The notes: generated by a model not told the origin, from the letters alone. DNA of 64,000 bases from Cognatiluteimonas telluris (GCF_011320095.1 NZ_JAANOY010000003.1:154308-218307); one strand, 5' to 3'. Counted from the stretch's first letter, positions 7,915 to 16,724 are shown. Translations and numbers: made by a program.

Positions 7915-9285
7915 ATGGAATTGCAGACGAGTGGGCCCGATGTCGCGGCGACGGGCCCTGCCAGGGTCCTTGCGCGTTGGCGGGGGCTTCACGTGCCCCC
8001 GGGCCTGAAGCGGGCCCTCACCACTGTGTCGATGCTTGGCCTGGCCACCGCCAGCGGTGCGTTCATGGTGTTCCTGACCCAGACGCTGCTCGCGCGCGAA
8101 CTGGGCCCGGCCGCCTACGGATTGTTCGCATCGTCGCTGGCGACGGTGACGATGGTCGGTCCGCTGGCTGGGTTCGGCCTGACCCAGTTCCGGCTCAAGG
8201 TCTATGGCGCGGAAGGGTGGGCGGCCAATCGCTGGCTGCGGCCATCGCTGCGCTTCACCCTGCTCACGACGTCGCTGGCGCTGGGGATCCTCGTTGCATG
8301 GTCGCTGTTCATCGCCCCGCACAACGGCACCCGCTTTGCCTTGCTGGCGCTGACCCCGGTGGTGTTCAGCATCCTGGCGATCGACCTGGTCAGCAACAAG
8401 CTGCGACTGGAAGAGCGCTTCGGGGCGATGGCGTTGTGGCAGATGGCCATCCCGGCCAGCCGGTTGCTGGTCGCGTTCGCCCTGTTGTTGGTGCCGCAGC
8501 TGACCGGACGCTTCGTGGCGCTGAGCTATTGCATGATCTCGATCCTCGTCGCGCTGTCGGTATTCCCGCATGTGCGCAGGATGGTGAGCGGGGATATCGA
8601 GTTGCACGGGCACGGGCCGCGCCCGGCGGCCTCCGACCGGGTGGCGATCGATCCCGGGGTTGCCTCCCTGTGGTCGCAGGCGTGGGCCTACGGCGCCTTC
8701 GCGGTGCTGTATCCGGTGTTCTTCCAGATCAGCACGATCCTGCTCAAGTACCTGCACAGCGACGCCCAGGCAGGCATGTACAGCATTGGCCTGGCGATCA
8801 TGACCGCGGTCTACCTGATCCCGGCGACGATCTACCAGAAGTACCTGCTGCTGAAACTGCACCGCTGGAACACCCATGACGTTGCGAAATTCTGGCGGGT
8901 GTACCGGCAGGGCAACGTCGCGATGCTGCTGCTCGGGCTGGTGATCAGCGCCGGGATCGTGCTGGTGTCGCCGTGGATCGTGCCGCTGGTGTTCGGTGAG
9001 CGCTATCGCGGCGTGGTCGGGATCCTGATGATCCTGGCGATCTGCGCGCCGATACGCTTTCTCTCGACGGCGATGGGCTCCGCGCTTGTCACCGACAACC
9101 ACATGCGCCTGCGGGTAGTCGCGATGGCGATGGCGACGGTGGTCGCGGTACTGGCCAACCTCCTGCTGATCCCGCGTTTCGGCGCGCATGGGGCGGCATG
9201 GGCCACGGTTGCGAGCGAACTGGTGTTGCTCGCAGGCACGTATTGGGGCGTGCAGAAGTTCAATCGGCCGCAGCGTGCGGCGTGA
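7915..9285 (+). CDS. Polysaccharide flippase, Wzx/MATE-like multidrug/oligosaccharidyl-lipid superfamily
   Basis: 456 residues from ATG 7915. The frame is open from 7741, but a start that far upstream would translate through the terminator at 7770-7799, so the first ATG after it was chosen. There are about 12 hydrophobic segments. The first runs from LTTVSMLGLATASGAFMVF, followed by the LLARELGPAAYGLFA motif typical of Wzx/O-antigen transporters, which move undecaprenyl-pyrophosphate-linked repeat units across the inner membrane. The C-terminal segments (NLLLIPRFGAHGAAWATV) also fit the family. It stands directly before a Wzy-like protein and a glycosyltransferase, supporting a Wzx/Wzy-dependent polymer. 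Substrate specificity cannot be read from the sequence. Confidence 0.85.
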   Translation: MELQTSGPDVAATGPARVLARWRGLHVPPGLKRALTTVSMLGLATASGAFMVFLTQTLLARELGPAAYGLFASSLATVTMVGPLAGFGLTQFRLKVYGAEGWAANRWLRPSLRFTLLTTSLALGILVAWSLFIAPHNGTRFALLALTPVVFSILAIDLVSNKLRLEERFGAMALWQMAIPASRLLVAFALLLVPQLTGRFVALSYCMISILVALSVFPHVRRMVSGDIELHGHGPRPAASDRVAIDPGVASLWSQAWAYGAFAVLYPVFFQISTILLKYLHSDAQAGMYSIGLAIMTAVYLIPATIYQKYLLLKLHRWNTHDVAKFWRVYRQGNVAMLLLGLVISAGIVLVSPWIVPLVFGERYRGVVGILMILAICAPIRFLSTAMGSALVTDNHMRLRVVAMAMATVVAVLANLLLIPRFGAHGAAWATVASELVLLAGTYWGVQKFNRPQRAA

Positions 9286-9353
9286 CTGAATCCTCCATTC
9301 AGGCAGGCGCAGATTTAACAAGCTTGTCACGGCGCGATCCTTATCAAGGCAGC

Positions 9354-10535
9354 ATGCCAGCCCACTCCGGTTACCGCCCCAGGTCGCCCAGCTTCAAACC
9401 GCGCGAGCCCGAGGGGCCGCGCGTGTTCAGCGTCCGCGCCATCTACGCGCTCTTCGCCTGCTGGACGTTGTTCTCGGTGTTCGTCTACAGCCACTTCAGC
9501 CAGCTGGGCGATGCCAATTCCTACCTTTCCGGCGCCTACGACGACACCGGCCAGGCGCGGACCTATTTCATCACCCTGTTGGCCACGCGCCTGATGGCGC
9601 TGGTGCACAGCGACCTCGTCGCGCACCTGGTCTATTCGATGTTCGCCGCAAGCGGCGTGGCCTACATGGTCAAGCAGGCGCGGGTGCATGGCCGCTATCG
9701 ATGGGCGCTGCTGGCGATCCTGCTGTGTCCCAATTTTGGCGTCTGGGCATCGGTGATCGGGCGGGAGGCGTTGTTCATCGGCCTGCTCGGATTTTTCATG
9801 GGCGCGGTCATCGGCTATTACACCCAGCGCGGCTTCGGGCGGCTGCTGCTGGCGCTGGCCTGCGTGGGCGGGATGGTGTTCATCCGCTCGCCCTATGGCA
9901 TCGGCACGGCGTTGTTCCTGCTGATGTTCCTGGTCTACCTGTGGGGCCCAAGGACGCAGCTGAGCGTGGGCGTGCAGTTCCTGGGTTTCGCGGCGGTGGC
10001 GGGATTCGTGCTGTTCCTGTGCTGGCCGATGCTCGACGACTACATCGCCGGCGACGTGCTGCCCAAGGCCAAGACCTTCTTCACCATCAATTCCGACACC
10101 ACGCGCCTGTGGATGAACCTGACCACGACGCCGCAGCTGTTCAAGAGCCTGTGGTGGACGCTGCCGATGGCGCTGGTGGGTCCGACACCCGGCGAAGTGG
10201 CGTCGCGGCCCTTGATGCTGCCGTTCTTCCTGTCTGGCGTGATGGTGCTGTGCGTGCTGCTGTTCTCGCTGCACGTCGCGTGGCGCCGCTCGCCACCGGG
10301 ACTGGTGCGCAAGATCCTGGTGCTGGGCTGGATGCCGGCGATGGCGCTGATCCTGGTGTCGTACGTGCCGTTCGGCGTCTACAACCCGGGAAGCGGCATC
10401 CGCTACGAGTCGTGCTTCCTGCTGTTCATGATCCTTCCTTCCATGTTCCTTTCTGCCGTCACCGCCGAAGAGCCGGAGGCGCCGCTGGTCGGCGTCATCC
10501 CGCGTGGCGAGGAATGGCGCGTCCTGGTGCACTGA
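9354..10535 (+). CDS. Polytopic membrane protein, probable Wzy-like polysaccharide polymerase
   Basis: 393 residues from ATG 9354, with an AAGG ribosome site just upstream. There are about ten membrane segments, starting after a basic, Pro-rich cytoplasmic N-terminus of about 30 residues. Conserved-looking polar spots in loops are GDANSYLSGAYDDTG (residues 50-65), PNFGVWASVIGREAL (about 123-137) and FIRSPYGIG (about 178-186). Arginines in periplasmic loops of this kind occur in Wzy polymerases, which are otherwise very divergent. The position between the flippase and a glycosyltransferase, and the TGATG overlap with the latter, support a polymerase role. It could instead be an uncharacterised glycan-modifying membrane enzyme. 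Confidence 0.6.
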   Translation: MPAHSGYRPRSPSFKPREPEGPRVFSVRAIYALFACWTLFSVFVYSHFSQLGDANSYLSGAYDDTGQARTYFITLLATRLMALVHSDLVAHLVYSMFAASGVAYMVKQARVHGRYRWALLAILLCPNFGVWASVIGREALFIGLLGFFMGAVIGYYTQRGFGRLLLALACVGGMVFIRSPYGIGTALFLLMFLVYLWGPRTQLSVGVQFLGFAAVAGFVLFLCWPMLDDYIAGDVLPKAKTFFTINSDTTRLWMNLTTTPQLFKSLWWTLPMALVGPTPGEVASRPLMLPFFLSGVMVLCVLLFSLHVAWRRSPPGLVRKILVLGWMPAMALILVSYVPFGVYNPGSGIRYESCFLLFMILPSMFLSAVTAEEPEAPLVGVIPRGEEWRVLVH

Positions 10536-11725
10536 TGAAATTCGTCTTCTACGCCAACACCGACTGGTACCTGTTCAACTTCCGGTTGTCGACCGCGCTG
10601 GAATTGAAATCGCACGGACACGAGGTGGTGATGCTGTCGCCGCCGGGCGAATTCGGAGGGCGCTTCGCCGCGCTTGGCTTCCGCTGGATCGCGTTGCAGA
10701 TGGATCGGGCGAGCCTGAATCCGCTGCGCGAGGCGGCGACGCTGCGCCGGTTGGTGCGCGTGCTCAAGGACGAGAAGCCGGACGTGCTGCACAACTTCAC
10801 CGTCAAGTGCGCGGTGTACGGCGCGCTGGCGGCGCGTGCAGCGCGCGTACCGGCGGTGGTGAATGCCGTCGCCGGGATGGGGTATGTCTTCACCAGCGAG
10901 CGCGCCCACGCCCGTGCGTTGCGACCGGTGGTGAAGGCGCTGATGCGCGGCACGCTCGGCGGCGGGCATTCGCGGCTGATCCTGCAGAATCCCGACGACG
11001 CCGATGCCTTCATCCAGGCGCGGATGGTGGCGCCCGACCGGATCCGGGTGATCCGCAGCTCCGGCGTCAACACCAGCCGCTTCGTTCCGCGCCAGAGACA
11101 GGCCGATCGCAGGCCGCTGCGGGTACTGCTGGCGGCGCGACTGCTGTGGGAAAAGGGCGTCGGCGAATACGTCGAGGCCTCGCGCATGCTCAAGGCCGAG
11201 GGGCGCGATGTGGAGTTCCTGCTCGCCGGCATGCCGGATTACGGCAATCCTCGCTCGGTCAGGCTGGAGCAGGTGCAGCAATGGGCCAGCGAAGGCGCCG
11301 TCGAGTGGCTCGGGCATGTCGACGACATGGCGGCGCTGCTCGGTTCCGTGGACGTGATGGCCTTGCCCAGCTATTACCGCGAAGGAGTCCCGAAAAGCCT
11401 GATCGAAGGCGCGGCGAGTGGGCTGGCACTGGTCACCACCAACCTCGCCGGCTGCCGCGAAGTGGTCAGCCGGCACGGCGTCGATGGATTGCACGTGGAG
11501 CCACGCGATCCGCGTGCGCTTGCCGAGGCGCTGAAGCAACTGGACGATGACCGCAATCTGGTCGCGTTGCTTGGTGCCCGCGCGCGGGAGAAGGCATTGG
11601 CGCATTTCGACGAGCGCGCGGTGATCCACAGCACGATCGACGTCTACGACGAGCTGCTGCGCGATCGCGTCACCCGCCGCAAGGAGCCCGCGCGCGTGGA
11701 ACTCTGCGACCTCGGCACGTCCTGA
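10535..11725 (+). CDS. Glycosyltransferase, GT4 family
   Basis: 396 residues; the ATG overlaps the previous stop (TGATG). The fold is GT-B. The N-terminal domain opens with FVFYANTDWYLFNFRLSTA and contains HNFTVKCAVYG. The C-terminal nucleotide-sugar domain has AARLLWEKGVGEYVEA (residues 200-215), and the retaining-GT4 EX7E motif is E283-GVPKSLI-E291, followed by GLALVTTNLAGCREVV. It resembles the cytoplasmic glycosyltransferases that extend lipid-linked repeat units in exopolysaccharide and O-antigen loci. It is the only glycosyltransferase in the visible part of the locus, so the others must lie upstream of the window or elsewhere. Donor and acceptor are unknown. Confidence 0.88.
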   Translation: MKFVFYANTDWYLFNFRLSTALELKSHGHEVVMLSPPGEFGGRFAALGFRWIALQMDRASLNPLREAATLRRLVRVLKDEKPDVLHNFTVKCAVYGALAARAARVPAVVNAVAGMGYVFTSERAHARALRPVVKALMRGTLGGGHSRLILQNPDDADAFIQARMVAPDRIRVIRSSGVNTSRFVPRQRQADRRPLRVLLAARLLWEKGVGEYVEASRMLKAEGRDVEFLLAGMPDYGNPRSVRLEQVQQWASEGAVEWLGHVDDMAALLGSVDVMALPSYYREGVPKSLIEGAASGLALVTTNLAGCREVVSRHGVDGLHVEPRDPRALAEALKQLDDDRNLVALLGARAREKALAHFDERAVIHSTIDVYDELLRDRVTRRKEPARVELCDLGTS

Positions 11726-11732
11726 CACGGCC

Positions 11733-12599
11733 ATGGGCCTGATCCATGCGATCGTCGTCTGGCTGACGTACCCGCTCGCGCTGACGACCTGCCTGCTGCT
11801 CGTCGGCGTGCTCGCGCTGGCGTTGCGGCGCAAGGTCTGGGCTGCGGCGCTGGTCGCGGTCGGGTTGGGCTGGTCGGCCCTGTGGTCGATGCCGGTGATG
11901 TCCGATGCCCTGCGAATGAGCCTGGAGCGCGAGCACACAGCGGTGCCCGCGCGCGCCCTGCCGCACGCCGACGCGATCGTGGTGCTTGCCGGCGGTGGCG
12001 GCTACGCGCGCATGGATCGCGCTGGCCTGGACCTGGACGAGATGCACGACAGCAGCAGGATCGCGGCTGGCGCGCGCGCGTGGGTTGCCGGTGTCGCGCC
12101 GGTGGTGATCCTCAGCGGTGGCGTCGGTCCGCCGGGCCATCGCGAGGCGGACAACATGGCGCGCGTGATCGCCCGACTGGGCGTTCCGCGCAAGGCGCTG
12201 CTGCTCGAGGATCGCAGCCATTCCACCCGCGAGAACGCGCAGTACACGGCGCAACTGGCGCGAGAGCATGGCATCCATCGTGTGGTGCTGGTGACCTCGG
12301 CGTTGCACATGCCGCGGGCCAGCCTGCTGTTCCGCAAGGCCGGACTGGACGTGATCGCGCAGCCGGTTCCGGAGATCGCCGATCGCGACGACTGGCTGGA
12401 TCGCTGGTTGCCTTCTCCACGCGCGTTGTGGCGCAGCGGCCGCGCATTCAAGGAATACGCCGGCCTGCTCGGCGCGACGCTGCGAGGACCCCTCGGCGAC
12501 GCCGCACCGCGCGTGCAGTGCACGGGTGAAGACGCGGCGAAGACATCGCCAGGATGCGCGCCGGAATCTTCACGCCATTCAGGCATGGGCGGCCCTTAG
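11733..12599 (+). CDS. YdcF/SanA/ElyC-family (DUF218) membrane protein
   Basis: 288 residues. Two N-terminal membrane segments (about residues 5-27 and 35-52) are followed by a DUF218 domain: ADAIVVLAGGGGYAR, DSSRIAAGARAW, VILSGGVG, DNMARVIARLGVP, EDRSHSTRENA and VTSALHMPRA. Members of this family (ElyC, SanA) act in envelope biogenesis and are suspected to handle undecaprenyl-phosphate-linked intermediates, although the biochemistry is unsettled. The gene starts 7 bases after the glycosyltransferase stop and appears to be part of the same transcript. A poorly conserved polar tail of about 35 residues (after RGPLGDA) follows the domain. Confidence 0.85.
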   Translation: MGLIHAIVVWLTYPLALTTCLLLVGVLALALRRKVWAAALVAVGLGWSALWSMPVMSDALRMSLEREHTAVPARALPHADAIVVLAGGGGYARMDRAGLDLDEMHDSSRIAAGARAWVAGVAPVVILSGGVGPPGHREADNMARVIARLGVPRKALLLEDRSHSTRENAQYTAQLAREHGIHRVVLVTSALHMPRASLLFRKAGLDVIAQPVPEIADRDDWLDRWLPSPRALWRSGRAFKEYAGLLGATLRGPLGDAAPRVQCTGEDAAKTSPGCAPESSRHSGMGGP

Positions 12600-12703
12600 G
12601 CTTCCTGAACGGCGGGAGTCCTGCCGAGTCCAGCCACCCGCGATCCGCGTTCGATGTTGACGATGCGATCGTGTTTCCCCCGCATGGCGGCGGTTTCGCT
12701 GCC

Positions 12704-12728
12704 GGCACGATCGGAAGATCGTCGTGCC
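12704..12728 (+). promoter_or_regulatory. Stem-loop in leader of the export lipoprotein gene
   Basis: GGCACGATC, loop GGAA, then GATCG with a 2-base bulge and GTGCC form an imperfect hairpin ending 11 bases before the GGAGA ribosome site (12739-12743) of the Wza-like gene. No T-run follows, so it is not a standard terminator. It could stabilise or regulate the mRNA, or mark a protein-binding palindrome. Confidence 0.35.
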
Positions 12729-12751
12729 AGAGAGCCACGGAGATCCGACTA

Positions 12752-13855
12752 GTGAATACCATGATCCGCGCCCTTGTGATTCCGGCTGCCGCGCTCGTGC
12801 TGCTCAGCGGCTGCATGGGACAGCAACTGTCGACCGGTGAAACGCCGCGCGACAATTTCATCCAGACCGGCGAAGTGAAGGTGGTGCCGATCACGCCCGA
12901 ACTCGTCGCGGCCAATGGCCCCATCGCCGAAGCGCCGGCCAGCGTCCCGCAGGAACTGCTGTCCTACCAGCCGTCGTCGTACGAAATCCAGCCGGGCGAC
13001 ACGCTGCTGGTCACCGTTTGGGACCACCCGGAACTGTCCACGCCCGCCGGCAGCCAGCAGCAGGCCGTCGCCAACGGCCGCCAGGTGCAGCCCGACGGTA
13101 ATTTCTTCTTCCCGTATGCGGGCAAGACCAACATCAAGGGCAAGACCATCGAACAAGTGCGCAGCATGCTCACGAGCAAGCTCGGCCGTTACCTCAACGA
13201 TCCGCAGGTCGACGTCAACGTGGTCGGCTACGGCAGCCGGGTGACGCTGCAGGGCGCATTCACCAACCCCGCGCCGATCGACATGACCACGGTGCCGATG
13301 ACGCTCGCGCAGGCCGTTGGTCGCGCCGGGATCGACGCAGATCGCGCCGACACCTCGGGCCTGCTGCTCACGCGTGACGGCAAGACCTACGCGCTGGACC
13401 AGGATGCGCTCAACCGCAACGGCAGCCTGGCCCAGGACATCTACCTCAAGGCCGGTGACCGGATCTTCCTGCCGTACAACGACCGCAAGGAAATCTATGT
13501 GGTCGGCGAAGTCACCAAGCCGCAGTCGATGAGCTTCCGCACCACCAACCTGAGCCTGACCCAGGCGCTCGGACGCGCCGGTGGGCTGGAGCAGAGCACG
13601 TCCAACGCCAGTGCCGTGTACGTGATCCGCGGCAGCGAGGACATGAAGACGACGCCGGCCACGGTGTACCACCTGAACATCAAGTCGCCAGCGGCGTATG
13701 CACTGGCGGACCAGTTCATGCTGCATCCGGGCGACGTGGTGTTCGTGGGCGCCGCCGGCATCACCCGCTGGAACCGCTTCGTGAACCAGCTCCTGCCCTT
13801 CAGCGGCATCCTGCGCAACGCCTCGTTGCTGAATGGCAACGGCAGCGGCCTTTGA
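12752..13855 (+). CDS. Polysaccharide export outer-membrane lipoprotein (Wza/GumB family)
   Basis: 367 residues from GTG 12752; GGAGA lies 8 bases upstream, a better fit than the in-frame ATG nine bases later. The signal peptide ends in the lipobox LLSGC, with Cys21 lipidated. The polysaccharide export domain begins at SYEIQPGDTLLVTVWDHPEL and contains VQPDGNFFFPYAGK and GKTIEQVRSML. It is followed by SLBB repeats (VTLQGAFTNPAPIDM, IYVVGEVTKPQSM) and a C-terminal segment, WNRFVNQLLPF, that probably forms the membrane-crossing helix of a Wza-type octamer. It would form the outer-membrane channel partnering the tyrosine kinase at the left edge. It ends the polysaccharide locus; a strong hairpin terminator follows. 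Confidence 0.93.
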   Translation: MNTMIRALVIPAAALVLLSGCMGQQLSTGETPRDNFIQTGEVKVVPITPELVAANGPIAEAPASVPQELLSYQPSSYEIQPGDTLLVTVWDHPELSTPAGSQQQAVANGRQVQPDGNFFFPYAGKTNIKGKTIEQVRSMLTSKLGRYLNDPQVDVNVVGYGSRVTLQGAFTNPAPIDMTTVPMTLAQAVGRAGIDADRADTSGLLLTRDGKTYALDQDALNRNGSLAQDIYLKAGDRIFLPYNDRKEIYVVGEVTKPQSMSFRTTNLSLTQALGRAGGLEQSTSNASAVYVIRGSEDMKTTPATVYHLNIKSPAAYALADQFMLHPGDVVFVGAAGITRWNRFVNQLLPFSGILRNASLLNGNGSGL

Positions 13856-13867
13856 TCCGGCAGTGAC

Positions 13868-13901
13868 CGACAAGCCCGCCCAGGCGGGCTTGTCGCATTT
13901 T
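13868..13901 (+). terminator. Rho-independent terminator after the export lipoprotein gene
   Basis: A perfect inverted repeat of 13 bp (CGACAAGCCCGCC / GGCGGGCTTGTCG) with a very short loop is followed by CATTTTG. It lies 12 bases after the stop codon and marks the right end of the polysaccharide locus. Confidence 0.85.
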
Positions 13902-13983
13902 GGCCGGCAGGCCGCCGCAGATTTCCTTTGAACCCGCCGACGCGCGGTCCCATACTTTCACACCGCTTTTACCGGACACCGTC

Positions 13984-14292
13984 ATGGAGCCCATGTCGCT
14001 TGAAGATCTGGCCCTGCTCGAAGTCCTGCAGAGGATCGACCAGCACGTCGTGCTGACCGACAACGACAATGCCATGCGCCAGCGCATGATCGATGGCGCG
14101 CTCATCGAGGAGGGCGAGTACGGCCTGTCGCTGACCGCGGCCGGCATCGAGTTGTGCAAGTCGCTCCAGCACCGCCTCGCCGCCGACCAGCAGGCCGCGA
14201 AGATCACGCAGCAGCGGGAGGACGACGCCGCCGGGCAGCAGGGCACGCAGGTCCCGCAGTCGCACGAGGAAGGCGTCACCGCCATCGATTGA
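13984..14292 (+). CDS. Hypothetical small acidic protein
   Basis: 102 residues, not recognised. The N-terminal half (MSLEDLALLEVLQRIDQHVVLTD to LTAAGIELCKSLQHRL) looks like a small helical domain with a winged-helix flavour. The C-terminal third is polar and Gln/Glu-rich (QQREDDAAGQQGTQ) and probably disordered. No signal peptide or membrane segment is present. A second in-frame ATG at 13993 is an alternative start. It lies alone between the polysaccharide terminator and radA. I assign no function. Confidence 0.65.
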   Translation: MEPMSLEDLALLEVLQRIDQHVVLTDNDNAMRQRMIDGALIEEGEYGLSLTAAGIELCKSLQHRLAADQQAAKITQQREDDAAGQQGTQVPQSHEEGVTAID

Positions 14293-14327
14293 CCGCGCTG
14301 GTCTCGCCCGCTGCGATTCCGGCGGGC

Positions 14328-14333
14328 TAGAGT
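14328..14333 (+). promoter_or_regulatory. Candidate -10 element (TAGAGT) of radA
   Basis: TAGAGT sits 26 bases before the radA ATG. Similar hexamers precede several other genes in the window at comparable distance. No convincing -35 was found. Confidence 0.4.
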
Positions 14334-14359
14334 GTCGGCACTTCAACGCCGGCATCCCA

Positions 14360-15751
14360 ATGGCCAAGACCGCTACCGCCAAACGCTCCGCCTATGTCTG
14401 CGGCGAGTGCGGCGCCGACCACAACAAATGGCAGGGCCAGTGCGGCGAGTGCGGCGCGTGGAACTCGCTCAGCGAGATCGTGCTGGACGCGGTGGCTGCG
14501 CGCCCCGCGGCGGCGCGGCGGGACGGCTGGGCAGGCCAGGTCGACGCGCCGGCGGTCACCGCGCTCAAGGACGTCCAGCAGGGCGAACACGCGCGGGTTT
14601 CGACCGGCATCGGTGAATTCGACCGCGTGCTCGGCGGCGGCCTGGTCGAAGGCGCCGTGGTGCTGGTGGGCGGCGATCCCGGCATCGGCAAATCGACGCT
14701 GTTGTTGCAGGCGGTGGCGTTGATGGCATCGACCCTGCCGGGACTGTACGTCACCGGTGAGGAATCCCTGGCACAGGTAGCCGGACGCGCACTACGGCTC
14801 GGGCTTCCGATCGATGGCCTGCACGCATTGGCCGAAACCGGCATCGAACGCATCCTCGAGCATGCCGCGCGCATGCGTCCGCGCGTCATCGTCGCCGACT
14901 CGGTGCAGACGCTGTGGACCGAGCAGCTCACCGCCGCGCCCGGTTCGGTCAGCCAGGTGCGCGAATCCGCTGCCCGCCTGGTGCGCTACGCAAAGGAGAC
15001 GGGGACGGCGGTCTTCCTCGTCGGCCACGTCACCAAGGAGGGCGGCATCGCCGGCCCACGCGTGCTCGAGCACATGGTCGATGCGGTGCTGTATTTCGAA
15101 GGCGAAAGCGGCAGCCGCTTCCGCGTCCTGCGCGCGTTCAAGAACCGCTTCGGGGCGGTCAACGAGCTCGGTGTGTTCGCCATGGGCGAGAAGGGCCTGA
15201 AGGAAGTGCCCAATCCCTCGGCGATCTTCCTCTCCGGTGGCAGCACGCCGCAGTCCGGGAGTTGCGTCATGGTCACGCGCGAAGGCACCCGGCCCTTGCT
15301 GGTGGAAGTGCAGGCGCTGGTCGACGCCTCGCCGCTGTCCAATCCGCGCCGGGTCGCGGTCGGCCTGGAGCAGAACCGGCTGGCGATGCTGCTCGCGGTG
15401 CTGCACCGCCATGGCGGCGTCATGGTCGGCGACCAGGACGTGTTCGTGAACGTCGTTGGCGGCATCCGCCTGCAGGAAACCGCTGCCGACCTGCCGGTGT
15501 TGTTGTCGGTATTGTCCTCGCTGCGCGACCGGCCGCTGCCCGACAAGACGATCGCCTTCGGCGAAGTCGGATTGTCCGGGGAAATCCGGCCGGTCCCCAA
15601 CGGCGAGGAGCGCCTGCGCGAAGCCGCCACGCACGGCTTCCGGCGCGCGATCGTGCCGAAGGCGAACGCGCCCAAATCCGGTCATTTCAAGGGGCTGGAG
15701 ATCATCGCCGTCGAGCGGCTTGCCGACGCCATGGCGACGGCCGAAGCGTAA
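14360..15751 (+). CDS. radA: DNA repair protein RadA (Sms)
   Basis: 463 residues, the usual length. The N-terminal C4 zinc finger is Cys14, Cys17, Cys28, Cys31. The RecA-like core has Walker A GDPGIGKST at 105-113, the RadA-specific KNRFG motif (about residue 258), and a C-terminal Lon-like domain (GEIRPVPNGEERLREAATHGF). RadA is a hexameric ATPase that drives branch migration in recombinational repair and processes recombination intermediates. It stands alone, with a likely own promoter, followed by a 331-base gap. Confidence 0.97.
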   Translation: MAKTATAKRSAYVCGECGADHNKWQGQCGECGAWNSLSEIVLDAVAARPAAARRDGWAGQVDAPAVTALKDVQQGEHARVSTGIGEFDRVLGGGLVEGAVVLVGGDPGIGKSTLLLQAVALMASTLPGLYVTGEESLAQVAGRALRLGLPIDGLHALAETGIERILEHAARMRPRVIVADSVQTLWTEQLTAAPGSVSQVRESAARLVRYAKETGTAVFLVGHVTKEGGIAGPRVLEHMVDAVLYFEGESGSRFRVLRAFKNRFGAVNELGVFAMGEKGLKEVPNPSAIFLSGGSTPQSGSCVMVTREGTRPLLVEVQALVDASPLSNPRRVAVGLEQNRLAMLLAVLHRHGGVMVGDQDVFVNVVGGIRLQETAADLPVLLSVLSSLRDRPLPDKTIAFGEVGLSGEIRPVPNGEERLREAATHGFRRAIVPKANAPKSGHFKGLEIIAVERLADAMATAEA

Positions 15752-16082
15752 GCCGGCGACCGGCGTCCGCCCCGTTCCCGCGCCGGGCCCGAGTGACGGA
15801 TTCCAGGTGCCCGGCGTGGTCGCGGAGCCATGCCGCCGCTCGGGCAACGGGAGGGTACCAGACGTCGCCAAGGCGCTGCTCTTGGCGCGCCGCCAGCGCT
15901 TTGCCGGGTCGCGATCGACGTCGCAGCCGGCTGCCCGTCGCCACGCGTGGCGCAGCCGCTTCGCGCCTGCTTCACCGTCGTCGCATCTTGGCCTCACGCC
16001 TGCGCGCGATGCTGTCTCCGGTGGACACAGGTTGGCGGGGATCGGCTCCGCTGGTCGCCACCCATCGCACGAGGAGCAACAT
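15752..16082. other. 331-base gap after radA
   Basis: Open frames here on both strands have compositions typical of frame-shadow translation in GC-rich DNA (Arg/Ala/Pro/Ser-rich, no hydrophobic core) and no ribosome site. No hairpin with a T-run is seen after radA. The right end supplies a good ribosome site (GAGGAG) for the next gene. I see no gene or repeat in it. Confidence 0.5.
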
Positions 16083-16634
16083 ATGGCAGCTGACCCGCGA
16101 CCGGCACTGACTCGACATCCCCGCCGCTGGAGCAAGGTGATCTGGGGCACCGCCGCCACGCTGCTCCTGGCCCCGTGGGTCGCCATGCATTTCACGCGCG
16201 AAGTGGACTGGGCGCCTGGCGACTTCGCGGTGATGGGGGCCCTGCTGGCGATCACCTGCGGTCTTTGCGAACTGGGCATGCGGCTGTCGGGCAGCACCAC
16301 CTACCGCATGGGTTTTGGCGTCGCCGTGGTGACGGGTTTCCTCACCGTCTGGGTCAACCTCGCCGTCGGCATGCTCGGCAGCGAAGGCAATCCGGCCAAC
16401 CTGGCTTTCGCCGGGGTATTGCTGGTGGCGGCCACCGGAGCGTTGCTCGCGAAGTTCCGGCCGATTGGAATGGCCCGCTCGATGCTGGCCGCGGCGCTTG
16501 CGCAGGTCGCGGTCGCCGTTTATGCCTTCGCGGGAGGTTATCGCGAGGTCGTGGTGCACATCACGGTGTTCGCGATTGCGTGGCTGGTCTCGGCGTTGCT
16601 CTTCCGCGCGGCGGCGAAGCAACAGCAGGGCTAG
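16083..16634 (+). CDS. Inner-membrane protein of unknown function, about 5 membrane segments
   Basis: 183 residues, starting at an ATG preceded by GAGGAG at good spacing. After a basic N-terminus (RPALTRHPRRWSK) there are about five hydrophobic helices: VIWGTAATLLLAPWVAM, FAVMGALLAITCGLCEL, MGFGVAVVTGFLTVWVNLAVGML, LAFAGVLLVAATGALLA and the C-terminal VVVHITVFAIAWLVSALLF. No charged or metal-binding residues within the helices suggest a catalytic role. The loop GSEGNPAN between helices 3 and 4 is the most distinctive polar part. It is not linked tightly to either neighbour. I do not recognise a characterised family. Confidence 0.75.
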   Translation: MAADPRPALTRHPRRWSKVIWGTAATLLLAPWVAMHFTREVDWAPGDFAVMGALLAITCGLCELGMRLSGSTTYRMGFGVAVVTGFLTVWVNLAVGMLGSEGNPANLAFAGVLLVAATGALLAKFRPIGMARSMLAAALAQVAVAVYAFAGGYREVVVHITVFAIAWLVSALLFRAAAKQQQG

Positions 16635-16724
16635 GCCGTGGCAGGCGCCCGGCATCGGCCAGGGATGCGGGCATGGCCGGGAAATGCCTGCATCGCGCGG
16701 GTTTCCCTGCGCGAATACGCGCGG

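Noticed and set aside
1..13855. Gum-type xanthan locus
   Set aside because: Only the kinase end, flippase, polymerase-like and Wza/GumB-like functions are shared; gene order and the ligase and beta-helix genes do not match the gum cluster, and no gumD or gumH-K type series is visible.
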